This document shows positions 1 through 10,166 of a DNA stretch of 64,000 bases, piece after piece. Below the pieces are notes generated by a model. The model saw nothing but the letters and a program-made list of their open reading frames with translations. It did no database searches and was not told the DNA's origin. Numbering within the stretch: position 1 is the stretch's first letter; each line of letters begins with the position of its first letter. The position numbers were made by a program, and so were the translations under genes. Location of the stretch: NCBI GenBank assembly GCA_050184585.1, contig JBFXAF010000002.1:310001-374000 (forward strand). Reading direction: 5' to 3'. Source of the stretch: JBFXAF01 sp050184585 (GTDB lineage Bacteria; Pseudomonadota; Alphaproteobacteria; Rhizobiales; Rhizobiaceae).

Positions 1-1051
1 CGTCGCGCGCATCATTGTCGGTGAAGTAGCGGGTGTAGTCGGCGACATAGCGCGCGACCGCCTCGCGCATCGACCCGGCGAACGCCGGCATATCGCCCCG
101 GTCCGGCGCGTCGAGCACCATCGGACCGGTCTTAATGCGGATGGACAGGTCCGGCGTGCTCACGCCGGTGTCGGCGAGCCGCCGGAGATCGCGCACGGAG
201 AGGAAATCGAGAACGCGCGCGGAGGTGCGGAAATCCGCGACCATGCGGTCGACGGCTCCTTCGCCTCGCTGGAAGGCGACCGCGCCGCGCAGCATCGGCG
301 CGATCTCGTTCGGCGATGGCAGGTTCACCGGTGCGGGGGGGACCTTCGCCAGCGTCCTGCCACGGGCGGCGACGTGGTCTTCCGCCGCCGTCACATAGGC
401 GATCATCCTGTCATAGGCTTCGCGCGCCGTCTCGCCGAAGGTGAAGATGCCGTGCTTGTCCAGGATCAGGCCCTCGACCGAGGTGTCCCGCTCGTAGATT
501 TCCGCCGCCGCCCTGGCCAGGTCGAAGCCCGGCTTGATGTAAGGGACGAAACCCATCCTCGGCCCGAACACCTTGCGGCTCAGCGCCTCGCTGTGGACCT
601 GGTCGACGATGGCCAGCACCGCGGTCGAATGCGTGTGGTCGACGAAGGTGTGCGGCAGGAAGGCGTGGAGCAGCGTCTCGACCGACGGGTTCGGCGATGA
701 CGGATCGATCAGGTTGGCGCGCTGCAGCGCCACCATGTCCTCGTCGGAAAGCTTGGCGAGGCCGCGCGCCTTGATCAGCGGCGCGAGCTTCACCGCCGGC
801 AGCCCGGCCGGCTCGATGACGGCCATGTCCCAGCCGCTGCCCTTGACGCAGAGCACGGGCCAGCGGTCGCCAAGCAGGTCCGTGACCGTGGTCTTCACCG
901 ACGTGTTGCCGCCGCCATGCAGCACCAGCCGCGGCTCGCCCCCGAGCAGCCGTGTCGTGTAGACGCGCAGCGCGATGTCGCGCGCGACGCCTCTCTTCCC
1001 GTAGTCCGCGACCGTCGCTTCGGCTTCCGCGTCGTTCCAGAGGTTCTTCAT
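1..1051 (-). CDS. RhaD-type class II aldolase (partial, 3' end outside window)
   Basis: The reading frame stays open from an ATG at 1051 to the window edge, giving about 350 residues. The N-terminal part carries the glycine-rich segment LVLHGGGNTS and, further on, the metal-binding HTFVDHTHS motif and LDKHGIFTFG, all typical of the aldolase half of bifunctional rhamnulose-1-phosphate aldolase/alcohol dehydrogenase (RhaD) proteins. Full-length members are near 700 residues with a C-terminal short-chain dehydrogenase domain, so that half may lie outside the window. Such enzymes cleave ketose-1-phosphates to dihydroxyacetone phosphate and an aldehyde; the substrate here is unknown. AGGAAGCG just precedes the start. 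The gene follows the SorC-type regulator by 28 nt in one operon with the cupin gene. The family call is firm; the substrate is inference. Confidence 0.85.
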   Translation of the reverse strand, partial: MKNLWNDAEAEATVADYGKRGVARDIALRVYTTRLLGGEPRLVLHGGGNTSVKTTVTDLLGDRWPVLCVKGSGWDMAVIEPAGLPAVKLAPLIKARGLAKLSDEDMVALQRANLIDPSSPNPSVETLLHAFLPHTFVDHTHSTAVLAIVDQVHSEALSRKVFGPRMGFVPYIKPGFDLARAAAEIYERDTSVEGLILDKHGIFTFGETAREAYDRMIAYVTAAEDHVAARGRTLAKVPPAPVNLPSPNEIAPMLRGAVAFQRGEGAVDRMVADFRTSARVLDFLSVRDLRRLADTGVSTPDLSIRIKTGPMVLDAPDRGDMPAFAGSMREAVARYVADYTRYFTDNDARD

Positions 1052-1079
1052 TCGCTTCCTTGTCGGTGTCCGTTGAGCC

Positions 1080-2039
1080 TCAGGCCGCCAGCGCGACGCC
1101 CATCCTGGCAAGCAGCTTCCTCGCCAGCGAATCCGTCAGCACAAGATGGGTCGCGAAGCCGCCCTCGAGGGCGGCCATCAGCGGTTCGATCTTGTTGTCC
1201 TGCTGGACGACCAGAAGTCGCCTGGGAATCGAACGGATCGACGCGAGGTCGGCCGAAATCAGCCGGCGATTGTAGTCGCAGTCCAGCAGCTGGCCACCGG
1301 CGTCGATGAGTTGTCCCGCGATCACGCCGGCCGCGCCCCTCGTGCGCAAAGCACGCAGTTCGTTGCGAGGCAGCGCGCCGCATTCGACGATATGGCTGTC
1401 GTCGAGAATGCTGCCGACGGAAAACAGCGCGAGCGTGCAATCGGCGATGCCGGCGAGCTGGTCGCGCAGCATCGGCTCGCCGCGCAGTTCCCGCGCCAGC
1501 CTTTCGCTGGAAAGCACCAGCGGCGCGTAGATGTTGATGCCCTTCGCGTTCAGCCGCCGGGCGATCTCCATCGTGCACTGGTCCGGACGATAGGAATAGG
1601 GCCCGCCGAGATTGCCGCAAAGCTGGATGACGGTGACGCCCTGGAGGTCGGCGAAACTCATCACGTCGGCGATCTGGTAGACCGTCTTGCCCCAGGCCAC
1701 GCCGATCCGGTCGCCCTTCTTCGCAAGCTCGAGGAAGACGCTCGCCGCCAGCGTGGGCGTTTCGGATCCGGGATCGCGGGCGTCTCCGCCCGATGGCGCG
1801 ATCCAGACGGATTCGAGCCCGAGCAGATCCTCGAGTTGTCGGGCGCGCGCATCGTCGCCGAAGAGTTGCGTCGAGGTCGATATGCTGACGATGCCCGTTT
1901 CCCGGGCGCGTTTCAGATACATGGCGACGGTGGCGCGCGAGATGCCGAGCCGCCGCGCGACCTCGTCCTGCCTGAGCCCATGCGAATAGTAGAGCCAGGC
2001 CGCCTTGTGGATGATGCGTTCCGAGGGCCGCAGCGCCAT
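1080..2039 (-). CDS. SorC/DeoR-type sugar-binding transcriptional regulator
   Basis: A 319-residue protein with an N-terminal helix-turn-helix (YYSHGLRQDEVARRLGISRA, about residues 16-40) followed by a SorC-type effector-binding domain (GVAWGKTVYQIADV, VTVIQLCGNLGG, and later VGSILDDSHIVECG). SorC regulators bind phosphorylated sugars and control adjacent catabolic operons. The ATG at 2039 is chosen because the upstream cupin gene stops at 2041, one base before it; a longer start would overlap that gene by about 75 nt and add an unrelated N-terminus. It lies between the cupin and aldolase genes and probably controls both divergent operons through the repeats at 2434-2486. Effector identity is unknown; ribose-1-phosphate or a derivative would fit the phosphorylase encoded nearby, but that is inference. 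Confidence 0.88.
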   Translation of the reverse strand: MALRPSERIIHKAAWLYYSHGLRQDEVARRLGISRATVAMYLKRARETGIVSISTSTQLFGDDARARQLEDLLGLESVWIAPSGGDARDPGSETPTLAASVFLELAKKGDRIGVAWGKTVYQIADVMSFADLQGVTVIQLCGNLGGPYSYRPDQCTMEIARRLNAKGINIYAPLVLSSERLARELRGEPMLRDQLAGIADCTLALFSVGSILDDSHIVECGALPRNELRALRTRGAAGVIAGQLIDAGGQLLDCDYNRRLISADLASIRSIPRRLLVVQQDNKIEPLMAALEGGFATHLVLTDSLARKLLARMGVALAA

Positions 2040-2040
2040 C

Positions 2041-2409
2041 TCAGCCTTCCAGATCCACATAGCTCGCGGGAAGGAAGCGCGGCGTGCAAAGGCAGTAGAA
2101 TTCGAGATCCCCGTCACCCGTGTTCTCGATGCGCTGCGCCGCGCCCGCCGGTATCACGAACTGGTCGCCTTCGTGCATCTCGTGCTTGACCCCGTCCACT
2201 TCCAGCCTGCCTTCACCCTTGCGCACGACGTAGCGCTCGCACACCCCGTCCAGCCGATGCAGTTGGGTCGTCACACCGGCCTCCACCCTCGCCAGCGCCA
2301 GCGAGGCTTCCGGAGAGGCGTCCGAATTGTGCAGCTCGGTGATGTAGCAACGCTCCCCGGTCCAAAACTCTCCGCCATTTCCCTTCGGGATGAAGCGATC
2401 CCTGCTCAT
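2041..2409 (-). CDS. cupin-domain protein
   Basis: A 122-residue single-domain cupin. The motif TTQLHRLDGVCERYVVRKGEG and the following DQFVIPAGAAQRIEN form the two cupin motifs, though the first has a Gln-Leu-His arrangement rather than the full HxH. Small proteins of this type can be sugar isomerases, epimerases or simple binding domains. The ATG at 2409 is preferred because the region further upstream is the divergent promoter. It is the first gene of the minus-strand operon with the SorC regulator and the aldolase, so a role in processing the same carbohydrate is likely. No enzymatic activity can be assigned from sequence alone. Confidence 0.75.
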   Translation of the reverse strand: MSRDRFIPKGNGGEFWTGERCYITELHNSDASPEASLALARVEAGVTTQLHRLDGVCERYVVRKGEGRLEVDGVKHEMHEGDQFVIPAGAAQRIENTGDGDLEFYCLCTPRFLPASYVDLEG

Positions 2410-2430
2410 TTGAGGCCGGCTTCCTCTGCT

Positions 2431-2487
2431 GTCGACAAATGCGAAGTCGAATTGACAAATGCTAGGTTGGGTCGCAGAGTTTGTCAA
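2431..2487. promoter_or_regulatory. divergent promoter with candidate SorC operator repeats
   Basis: The 9-mer GACAAATGC occurs at 2434-2442 and 2454-2462, exactly 20 bp apart (two helical turns), and the inverted core TTTGTC is at 2480-2485. On the minus strand TTGACA (2487-2482), a 17-nt spacer and TAGCAT (2464-2459) make a good sigma70-type promoter for the cupin-regulator-aldolase operon. On the plus strand another TTGACA sits at 2452-2457, without a convincing -10. The repeats overlap these elements, as expected for repression by the SorC protein. This is a sequence-based prediction. Confidence 0.5.
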
Positions 2488-2609
2488 AACCGTCTGGACA
2501 ATCGGATCGAGCCGTGCAGGCATCCTGACTCCAGGCCGCAAGGGCGTACAGGAAGACGAGACGTCCGGGCGAGCCGCCGCTCGCTCCGGCAAGCTGACAG
2601 GGGAACAGG

Positions 2610-3617
2610 ATGACTGGGTTTTGGAAGTCGGTAGTCGCATCGGGAGCAATCAGTCTGGCCGCGTCGTCCGCGATCGCGCAGGACAAGATGTTCGTCTACG
2701 TATCGCCGGACCCGATCGGCGTGAACGCGTTCCTGCAGATGGGCAAGACGGGCATCGAGGCGGCGGGGGCGAAGTACGGTGCGGAGGTGAAGACCTTCGA
2801 ATCCAAGACCGCCGCCGAACGCATCGAAAACGTGAACGCCGCCGTGAATGAAGGCGCCAGCGTCGTCGTGATGCTCGGCTTCGAGTTCAACGACATCGTC
2901 AAGGAGGCCGCTGCCGCCGCGCCGGACGTGGAGTTCCTGATCGTCGACCAGTGCATCGACGACCGCCCGGCCAACGTGCATTGCGCGGTCTTCCGCGAGT
3001 ACGAGGCGAGCTACCTCATGGGCGTCGCGGCCGGCTTGCTGACCCAGTCGAACAAGGTGGGCGTGGTCGGTGCGCTCGATATCCCGTTCCTGCACCGCTA
3101 CACGGACGGCTATGCGCAGGGCGTGAAGTCCGTGAAGCCGGACGCCCAGGTCGATATCCGCTGGGTGGGCGGCGACAACCCGTTCGCCGACCCGGTGCGG
3201 GCGAAGGAGCAGGCGCTGGCCATGAACGCCGCGGGCGCCGACTTCATCTACACGGCGACTGCCGGCGGCGACTTTGGCGTCTTCGAGGCCGCCAAGGAGA
3301 AGAACTTCAAGGTCTTCTCCGTCGACATCAACCATTGCCCGACCGTGCCCGGCATCATCATCGACCAGAGCCTCAAGCAGGTCGACAATGCGATGGTCCA
3401 GGCCATCGGCGCGATCATCGAAGGACAGGACAGCGTCTTCATGGCTCTCGGCCTCAAGGAGGGCGGCGTCGGCGCCATCGCGCTGGACGAGACGAAGATC
3501 GCCGACAGCAAGTGCCTGATCGCCGATCATCCCGACGTCGCCGCCAAGATGCGCGAGGTCGCGGGGCAGATCGCCGACGGCACGCTCAAGCTCGAAGACC
3601 CGATGTTCGCCAAGTAA
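2610..3617 (+). CDS. BMP-family ABC transporter substrate-binding protein
   Basis: A 335-residue exported lipoprotein-family relative of PnrA/TmpC (Bmp domain). Residues 1-23 form a signal peptide ending SAIAQ, followed by MFVYVSPDPIGVNAF; the fold signature includes ASVVVMLGFEFNDIVKEAA and FREYEASYLMGVAAGL. There is no lipobox cysteine, so it is probably a soluble periplasmic protein. BMP proteins bind purine nucleosides or related compounds and deliver them to a RbsA/YufO-like importer. GGGGAACAGG precedes the ATG. It is the first gene of the plus-strand operon and is followed 79 nt downstream by the ATPase. The presence of a deaminase and a nucleoside phosphorylase in the operon supports a nucleoside ligand. 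Confidence 0.9.
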   Translation: MTGFWKSVVASGAISLAASSAIAQDKMFVYVSPDPIGVNAFLQMGKTGIEAAGAKYGAEVKTFESKTAAERIENVNAAVNEGASVVVMLGFEFNDIVKEAAAAAPDVEFLIVDQCIDDRPANVHCAVFREYEASYLMGVAAGLLTQSNKVGVVGALDIPFLHRYTDGYAQGVKSVKPDAQVDIRWVGGDNPFADPVRAKEQALAMNAAGADFIYTATAGGDFGVFEAAKEKNFKVFSVDINHCPTVPGIIIDQSLKQVDNAMVQAIGAIIEGQDSVFMALGLKEGGVGAIALDETKIADSKCLIADHPDVAAKMREVAGQIADGTLKLEDPMFAK

Positions 3618-3696
3618 GGCGGGCTTGTGTCCGGGAGTTGCGGGCCGGCGCATGCCGGCCGGCCTTCCTGCGGGTCGAGATGATGGCTGGATCTGC

Positions 3697-5213
<1,517 letters not shown>

Positions 5214-5217
<4 letters not shown>

Positions 5218-6284
5218 CGACACGCTCCGAACGCTTGCTGAGCGGCGACCTGCTGCCGTGGATCTACACGCTGGCGTGGATCCTCGCGATCCTGTTCGGA
5301 CTGATGCTGCTCGTCGGCGCGCCGTTCGGCGACGCGCTGTCCGGCTTCCTCAGTGGCGCGTTCGGCGGCCGCCGGATGGCCTACCTGATGGCGACGCTGT
5401 CGCGCGCCACGCTGATCGTCGGCATGGCGCTGTCGGTGATGCTGTCGTTCCGCGCCGGGCTGTTCAACATCGGCGGCGAGGGTCAGCTCGTCGCCGGCGG
5501 CTTCGTTTCGGCGCTCGTGGCGATCCTGCTGCCGGGGCCACCGATTCTGGTGCTCGCCGTGGCGATCCTCGCCGGCATGGTCGCCGGCGCGCTCTGGGCG
5601 CTGCTTGCGGGCGTGCTCTACCTCTATGTCGGCGTGCCGCTGCTGGTCGGCTCGCTGCTTCTCAACTTCCCGATCCGCTACGTGGCCTCCTACCTCGTGG
5701 CGCACCCCTTCCGCGACGTGCAGTCTGGCATGCTGCAGTCGCATCTCGTGCCGGACGGGACCTGGCTCGCCTATTTCCCAGGGGTGCGGCTCGACGTCGG
5801 CATCCTGTTCATCGTCGCGACCAGCATCTTCGCGATCGTCTACAGCCACACGACGCTGCACGGCTACCGCGCCCGGATGAACGGCCTGTCGCCGGATTTC
5901 GCGCGCGCGGTCGGCCTCCCCGTGGCGCGGCTCACCCTGCAGACGCTCGCCATGAGCGGCGCCATCGCCGGGCTGGTCGGCGCCATCGCCGTGTTCGGCA
6001 TCCACCACCGCTACGTCGACGGCATGCTGGTGCAGCCGCTCTACGCGTGGACCGGCATCATCTCGGTCCTGCTCGTCGGCGCCATCCCCTGGCTGGTGCC
6101 GTTCTCCGGCTTCTTCTTCGCCGCCATCCAGACCGGGGCGGCGGGCATGGAGCGCTCGGCGGGCGTGCCCAAGGAGATCGCGCTGGTCATGCAGGCCGTC
6201 ATCATCCTGTTCGTGGCGAGCCGCGTCTCCGGCGCGATCCTGTCGTCGCAGAACAGGGCGAAGGGAGGCGACGATCATGTTTGA
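5214..6284 (+). CDS. BMP-type ABC importer permease (YufP-like)
   Basis: A 356-residue membrane protein with about nine hydrophobic segments. FRAGLFNIGGEGQLVAGGF is the family hallmark near residues 79-97, matching YufP-like inner-membrane permeases of nucleoside importers. The start is GTG at 5214, overlapping the stop of the ATPase gene by four bases. Its own end overlaps the next permease by eight bases. It forms the translocation pore with the 6277-7179 product. Confidence 0.92.
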
Positions 6285-7179
6285 CCTCCTGTTCGACGCG
6301 TCCTTCCTCGCCTCCGTGCCACGCTTCGTCACGCCGATCCTGCTCGCGGCGCTCGGCGGCGCCATCTGCGAGCGCGCCGGCGTCTTCAATATCGGCCTGG
6401 AGGGCATGATGCTGACCGGCGCTTTCTTCGCCGTCGTCGGCGCGTATTTCTCGGGTTCGGCCTATGTCGGCGCCCTCGCGGCGCTGGTCGCCGGCATGCT
6501 GATGGGCGCCATCTTCGCCGAGTTCAACGTGCGCCGCGGCGGCGATGCGATCGTGGTCTCGATCGCCATCAATCTCCTGGCCGCGGGCCTGTCGACCTTC
6601 CTGCTCGGCGCGATCTTCCACGTCGCCGGAGCCTTCAACGATCCGGCCATAGCCGGCCTGGAGCCCGTCCACCTCCCCTATGTCGAGGACATCCCCGTCA
6701 TCGGCCATGTGATCAGCGGGCAGTCCCCCCTGTTCTATCTCGCCCTCCTGCTCGTCTACGGGCTGCACGTCTTCTTCGCCCGTCACCGCCTCGGCCTGCG
6801 CATCCGCGCCGCCGGGGAGAATCCGGCGGCGCTGCGGGCCGGCGGCGTCAGCCCGCTCTGGGTTCAGTGCGCCGCACTGTGGATGTGCGGCGCGCTGTGC
6901 GGCCTCTCGGGCGCACAGCTCTCGATCTCCAACGTCAACCTCTTCGTCGAGAACATGAGCGCCGGCCGTGGCTGGATCGCGGTGGTGGCTGTGCTGCTCA
7001 CGCGCGGACGGCCCGTGCCGCTTTTCTTCATCGCGCTCCTGTTCGGCGCGGTCGACAGCCTGTCCTTCCGCGTGCAGGGACTGGGCCTGGCGCAGCAGTT
7101 CACCGACATGATGCCCTATCTCGCCACCCTGATCGTGCTCACCGCGCTGTCATGGTGGCGGCTGCGCCGACAGACATAG
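6277..7179 (+). CDS. BMP-type ABC importer permease (YufQ-like)
   Basis: A 300-residue, strongly hydrophobic permease. The motif CERAGVFNIGLEGMMLTGAF near residues 30-49 is the paralogous counterpart of the motif in the preceding permease, as in YufP/YufQ pairs. Eight or so membrane segments are visible, with AGRGWIAVVAVLLTRGRP in the second half, also characteristic of this family. The start overlaps the previous gene by eight bases, and twelve bases separate it from the amidohydrolase gene, so the transporter and catabolic genes form one transcription unit. Confidence 0.92.
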   Translation: MFDLLFDASFLASVPRFVTPILLAALGGAICERAGVFNIGLEGMMLTGAFFAVVGAYFSGSAYVGALAALVAGMLMGAIFAEFNVRRGGDAIVVSIAINLLAAGLSTFLLGAIFHVAGAFNDPAIAGLEPVHLPYVEDIPVIGHVISGQSPLFYLALLLVYGLHVFFARHRLGLRIRAAGENPAALRAGGVSPLWVQCAALWMCGALCGLSGAQLSISNVNLFVENMSAGRGWIAVVAVLLTRGRPVPLFFIALLFGAVDSLSFRVQGLGLAQQFTDMMPYLATLIVLTALSWWRLRRQT

Positions 7180-7191
7180 ACGGAGACAACC

Positions 7192-8508
7192 TTGACCGAC
7201 CTCGTCATCGACAACGCCATCGTCGTCACCTCCGACGCCCTGGGCACGGTCATCGGCAGGGGCGGCGTGGCCGTCGACAGGGGCCGCATCGTCCAGGTCG
7301 GTTCGTCCGAGGAACTCGCCGGGCCGGCCTCGCGCGCAAGGAAGGTGGTCGACGGCGCAGGCCACATCCTGATGCCCGGCATCGTCAACACCCACTGCCA
7401 TGCGGCCGACAGCCTGTTCCGCGGATTGGTCGAGAATCTGCCGCTCGAACCCTGGCTGCACACGGTCTGGAAGGCCGAGGGCGCGATCCTCAACCCCGAC
7501 ACCTCGCGGCTGGGCAGCGTGCTCGGCTTCGCCGAACTGCTGCTCTCGGGCGTGACCACCGTCATGGACATGTTCTGGTATCCGTTCGAGACCGTCGCCG
7601 CCGCACGCCAGCTCGGAATGCGCGTCTCGACCGGGGGCATCTTCTTCGACCCGGCGGGCGTGACGGCGCTGTCGATCGACAAGCGGGTCGCGGAGGCCGA
7701 GCGGTTCTTCGACGAGTTCGGCAAGGCCGACGATGTCTTCGCGGCGGCGATGCCGCACGGGACCTATACCGTCAGCCCCGAGAACCTGAAGGCCGCTTGG
7801 GCCGTCTCTCACAAATGCGGCGGCATCTTCTGCACGCATTGCGCCGAGACCCGAGCCGAGCAGGCGGACATCCAGACGCGCTATGGCCGCACCGTCGTGC
7901 GCCATCTCGACCATCTCGGCTGCCTGGACGAGCGCACCGTGCTCGCGCACTGCGTCCACCTCGACGACGAGGAACTCGACATCGTGGCGCGCACCGGCGC
8001 GCATGTCGCGCACAATCCGATGTCGAACATGAAGCTCGCGTCCGGGTTCGCGCGGGTGCCGGACATGCTGGATCGCGGCATCAACGTGTCGCTCGGCACC
8101 GACGGTCCGTTGTCAGGCAATGATCTCGACATGTGGATGGCGCTGCGTCTCGCCGCGACGATCCACAGGGGCTTCACCGGGCGCGCCGACCTGATCTCCA
8201 CGCGGCAGGCGCTTGACATGCTCACCATCAACGGCGCCAGGGCGCTCGGCGCCGCCGACCGCATCGGCAGCCTGGAAGTCGGCAAGTTCGCCGACATGGT
8301 GCTGGTCGACGTCAGGCGGCCGCACGCGGTGCCTATGTTCGACCCTCTGACGCATCTCGTCTATTCGACCAACAAGTCCGACGTGCGCCACGTCTTCCTC
8401 GCCGGCGAACAGGTGGTGCGGGACGGAGCGCTCGTCCGGCTGTCGCTCGACGACACGCTTGCCGAGGTCTCGGCCATGGTCCCGCGCATCGCCGCGACGA
8501 TCGCGTGA
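7192..8508 (+). CDS. amidohydrolase of the ATZ/TRZ (nucleoside/base deaminase-like) family
   Basis: A 438-residue metal-dependent hydrolase. Metal ligands are visible in order: NTHCH (about residues 65-69), CTHCAETRAEQ (about 212-222), LAHCVHLDDEE and the aspartate of LGTDGPLSGNDLDMW (about 302-316). This pattern is that of S-adenosylhomocysteine/methylthioadenosine, guanine and triazine deaminases. Translation starts at TTG 7192, preceded by CGGAGACAACC; no ATG occurs before the catalytic motifs. Placed between a nucleoside-type importer and a purine nucleoside phosphorylase, it probably deaminates the imported nucleoside in the cytoplasm. The true substrate cannot be read from sequence. Confidence 0.88.
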   Translation: MTDLVIDNAIVVTSDALGTVIGRGGVAVDRGRIVQVGSSEELAGPASRARKVVDGAGHILMPGIVNTHCHAADSLFRGLVENLPLEPWLHTVWKAEGAILNPDTSRLGSVLGFAELLLSGVTTVMDMFWYPFETVAAARQLGMRVSTGGIFFDPAGVTALSIDKRVAEAERFFDEFGKADDVFAAAMPHGTYTVSPENLKAAWAVSHKCGGIFCTHCAETRAEQADIQTRYGRTVVRHLDHLGCLDERTVLAHCVHLDDEELDIVARTGAHVAHNPMSNMKLASGFARVPDMLDRGINVSLGTDGPLSGNDLDMWMALRLAATIHRGFTGRADLISTRQALDMLTINGARALGAADRIGSLEVGKFADMVLVDVRRPHAVPMFDPLTHLVYSTNKSDVRHVFLAGEQVVRDGALVRLSLDDTLAEVSAMVPRIAATIA

Positions 8509-8519
8509 CCGGAATTGAC

Positions 8520-9365
8520 ATGAACGACGACATGCTTGCCCGCCTCGACCGCGCCCATGCCTCAATCGCCGAGCGCGCGGGCGCGCCATGCGAGATCGCG
8601 CTCGTCCTGGGCTCGGGCCTCGGCCACCTCGCCGATGCGGTGGGCGGACCCACCGTCATTCCCTATGCCGAGATCGACGGCTTTCCCGTCTCGACCGCGC
8701 CGGGCCACAAGGGCCAGTTCGTCATCGGCGAGCTGTTCGGCCGTCGCACGGTCGTCATGCAGGGTCGCCTGCATCTCTACGAAGGCTGGCAGCCGCGCGA
8801 CATCGCGCTCGCGGTCTATCTGCTGAAACGCCTCAGGGCCTCGGCTTTCGTCGTCACCAACGCCTCGGGCGGCCTGAACGCCGGCTTCGACGCCGGCGAC
8901 GTCATGCTGATCGAGGACCATCTCAACTTCACCGGCCGCAGCCCGCTGATCGGGCCGAACGACGAAGCGATCGGCCTGCGCTTTCCCGACCAGTCGCGGC
9001 TCTATGATCCGGACCTGCGCACCCTCGCCATCGCCTCCGCCGCCGCGACGGGCACGCCGCTCAGGCGCGGCATCTACTGCGGCCTCAACGGACCCGAACT
9101 CGAGACCTCCGCCGAGCGGCGCTTCTTCCGTTTGGCGGGCGGCGACGCCGTTGGCATGTCGACGGTCATCGAGGTGATCGCGGCCAATCATGCGGGCATG
9201 CGCGTACTCGGCCTGTCAGCCATCGCAAATGCGGCCACCGGCGGAGCCGACCAGCAACCGGACACGATCGAATCGGTCGTCGCCGGCGCCGCGCTGTGCG
9301 GCGTGAAGATCGAGGCGATCCTGAAGCACCTCTTCCCCAGACTGCCCGCCCGGAGCGCGTCATGA
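8520..9365 (+). CDS. purine nucleoside phosphorylase (PNP/MTAP family)
   Basis: A 281-residue protein of the trimeric PNP family. It has the phosphate-binding LGSGLGHLAD near residue 30, VVMQGRLHLYEGW, VTNASGGLN, CGLNGPELETSAE (base-site glutamate) and VGMSTVIEVIAA. An asparagine in LSAIANAATGG is at the position that selects 6-oxopurines (Asn) over 6-aminopurines (Asp) in the family, favouring inosine/guanosine-type substrates. That matches a deaminase acting first. The ATG at 8520 has GGA seven bases upstream; a GTG at 8505, overlapping the amidohydrolase stop, would add five residues and is possible. Products would be a purine base and a sugar-1-phosphate. Confidence 0.9.
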   Translation: MNDDMLARLDRAHASIAERAGAPCEIALVLGSGLGHLADAVGGPTVIPYAEIDGFPVSTAPGHKGQFVIGELFGRRTVVMQGRLHLYEGWQPRDIALAVYLLKRLRASAFVVTNASGGLNAGFDAGDVMLIEDHLNFTGRSPLIGPNDEAIGLRFPDQSRLYDPDLRTLAIASAAATGTPLRRGIYCGLNGPELETSAERRFFRLAGGDAVGMSTVIEVIAANHAGMRVLGLSAIANAATGGADQQPDTIESVVAGAALCGVKIEAILKHLFPRLPARSAS

Positions 9366-10150
9366 CCGTCGTCCCGTCCGTCTCGAAACTGCTCGACCTC
9401 TCGGGCCGCACGGCCATCGTCACCGGCGCCAGCGGCGGCATCGGCGCGGGCATCGCGAAACGCTTCGGCGAGGCGCGCGCCAACGTCGTCTGCCACTACA
9501 AGGCGAACAGGGATGCCGCCGAGGCCGTCGTGCGGGCCATCGCCGAGGCCGGCGGCACGGCGGCCGCGATCAGGGCCGACGTGTCGACCGGCGATGGCGC
9601 GGCGAGGCTGGTTTCCGAAGCGGTCGACCAGTTCGGCGGCGTCGACATCCTGATCAACAATGCCGGCCTCCAGCCCGCCAAACCGCTGCCGGACGTCTCC
9701 GAGGCCGACTGGACCGAGATGATGGCCGCCAACGTCGCCGGGCCGTTCCTCCTGGTGAAGGAACTGGCCAGCTATCTGCGCGGCGTCGGCAAGGGCGGCG
9801 CGGTCGTCAACATCGCCTCCATCGAGGGCCACAACCCGGCGCCGTGGCACGGCCATTACGCCACCTCGAAGGCGGCGCTCCTGATGTTCACCAAGGCCGC
9901 GGCCCTCGAATATGGGGCGCTCGGCATCCGCGTGAACGCGGTGTGCCCCGGCCTGATCCACCGGGAAGGCATCGAGGAGGCCTGGCCCGAAGGCGTCGGC
10001 CGCTGGCAGGCGGCGGCGGCGCTGAAGCGCCTTGGCCGGCCCGACGACATCGCCGACGCGTGCCTCTTTCTCGCTTCCGACGCCGCGCGCTGGATCACCG
10101 GCGCGGACCTGATCGTGGATGGCGGCGTCATGGCGCGCCCGACCTGGTGA
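9362..10150 (+). CDS. short-chain dehydrogenase/reductase (SDR), first of two
   Basis: A 262-residue classical SDR. The NAD(P)-binding TGASGGIGAGIAKRF lies near residues 22-36, NNAG near 97-100, the catalytic Ser in VVNIASIEGHN and the YATSK tetrad near 163-167. The C-terminus RWITGADLIVDGG is also standard. The ATG overlaps the PNP stop as ATGA, which indicates translational coupling. It probably oxidises or reduces a sugar or alcohol generated by the pathway. Substrate unknown; only about a third of its residues appear shared with the next gene, so the two are not a recent duplication. Confidence 0.87.
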   Translation: MTVVPSVSKLLDLSGRTAIVTGASGGIGAGIAKRFGEARANVVCHYKANRDAAEAVVRAIAEAGGTAAAIRADVSTGDGAARLVSEAVDQFGGVDILINNAGLQPAKPLPDVSEADWTEMMAANVAGPFLLVKELASYLRGVGKGGAVVNIASIEGHNPAPWHGHYATSKAALLMFTKAAALEYGALGIRVNAVCPGLIHREGIEEAWPEGVGRWQAAAALKRLGRPDDIADACLFLASDAARWITGADLIVDGGVMARPTW

Positions 10151-10166
10151 TCGAATGGAGCGCAGG

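Noticed and set aside
2040..2117. Longer start for the SorC-type regulator at 2117
   Set aside because: It would overlap the cupin gene and place an unrelated segment ahead of the helix-turn-helix.
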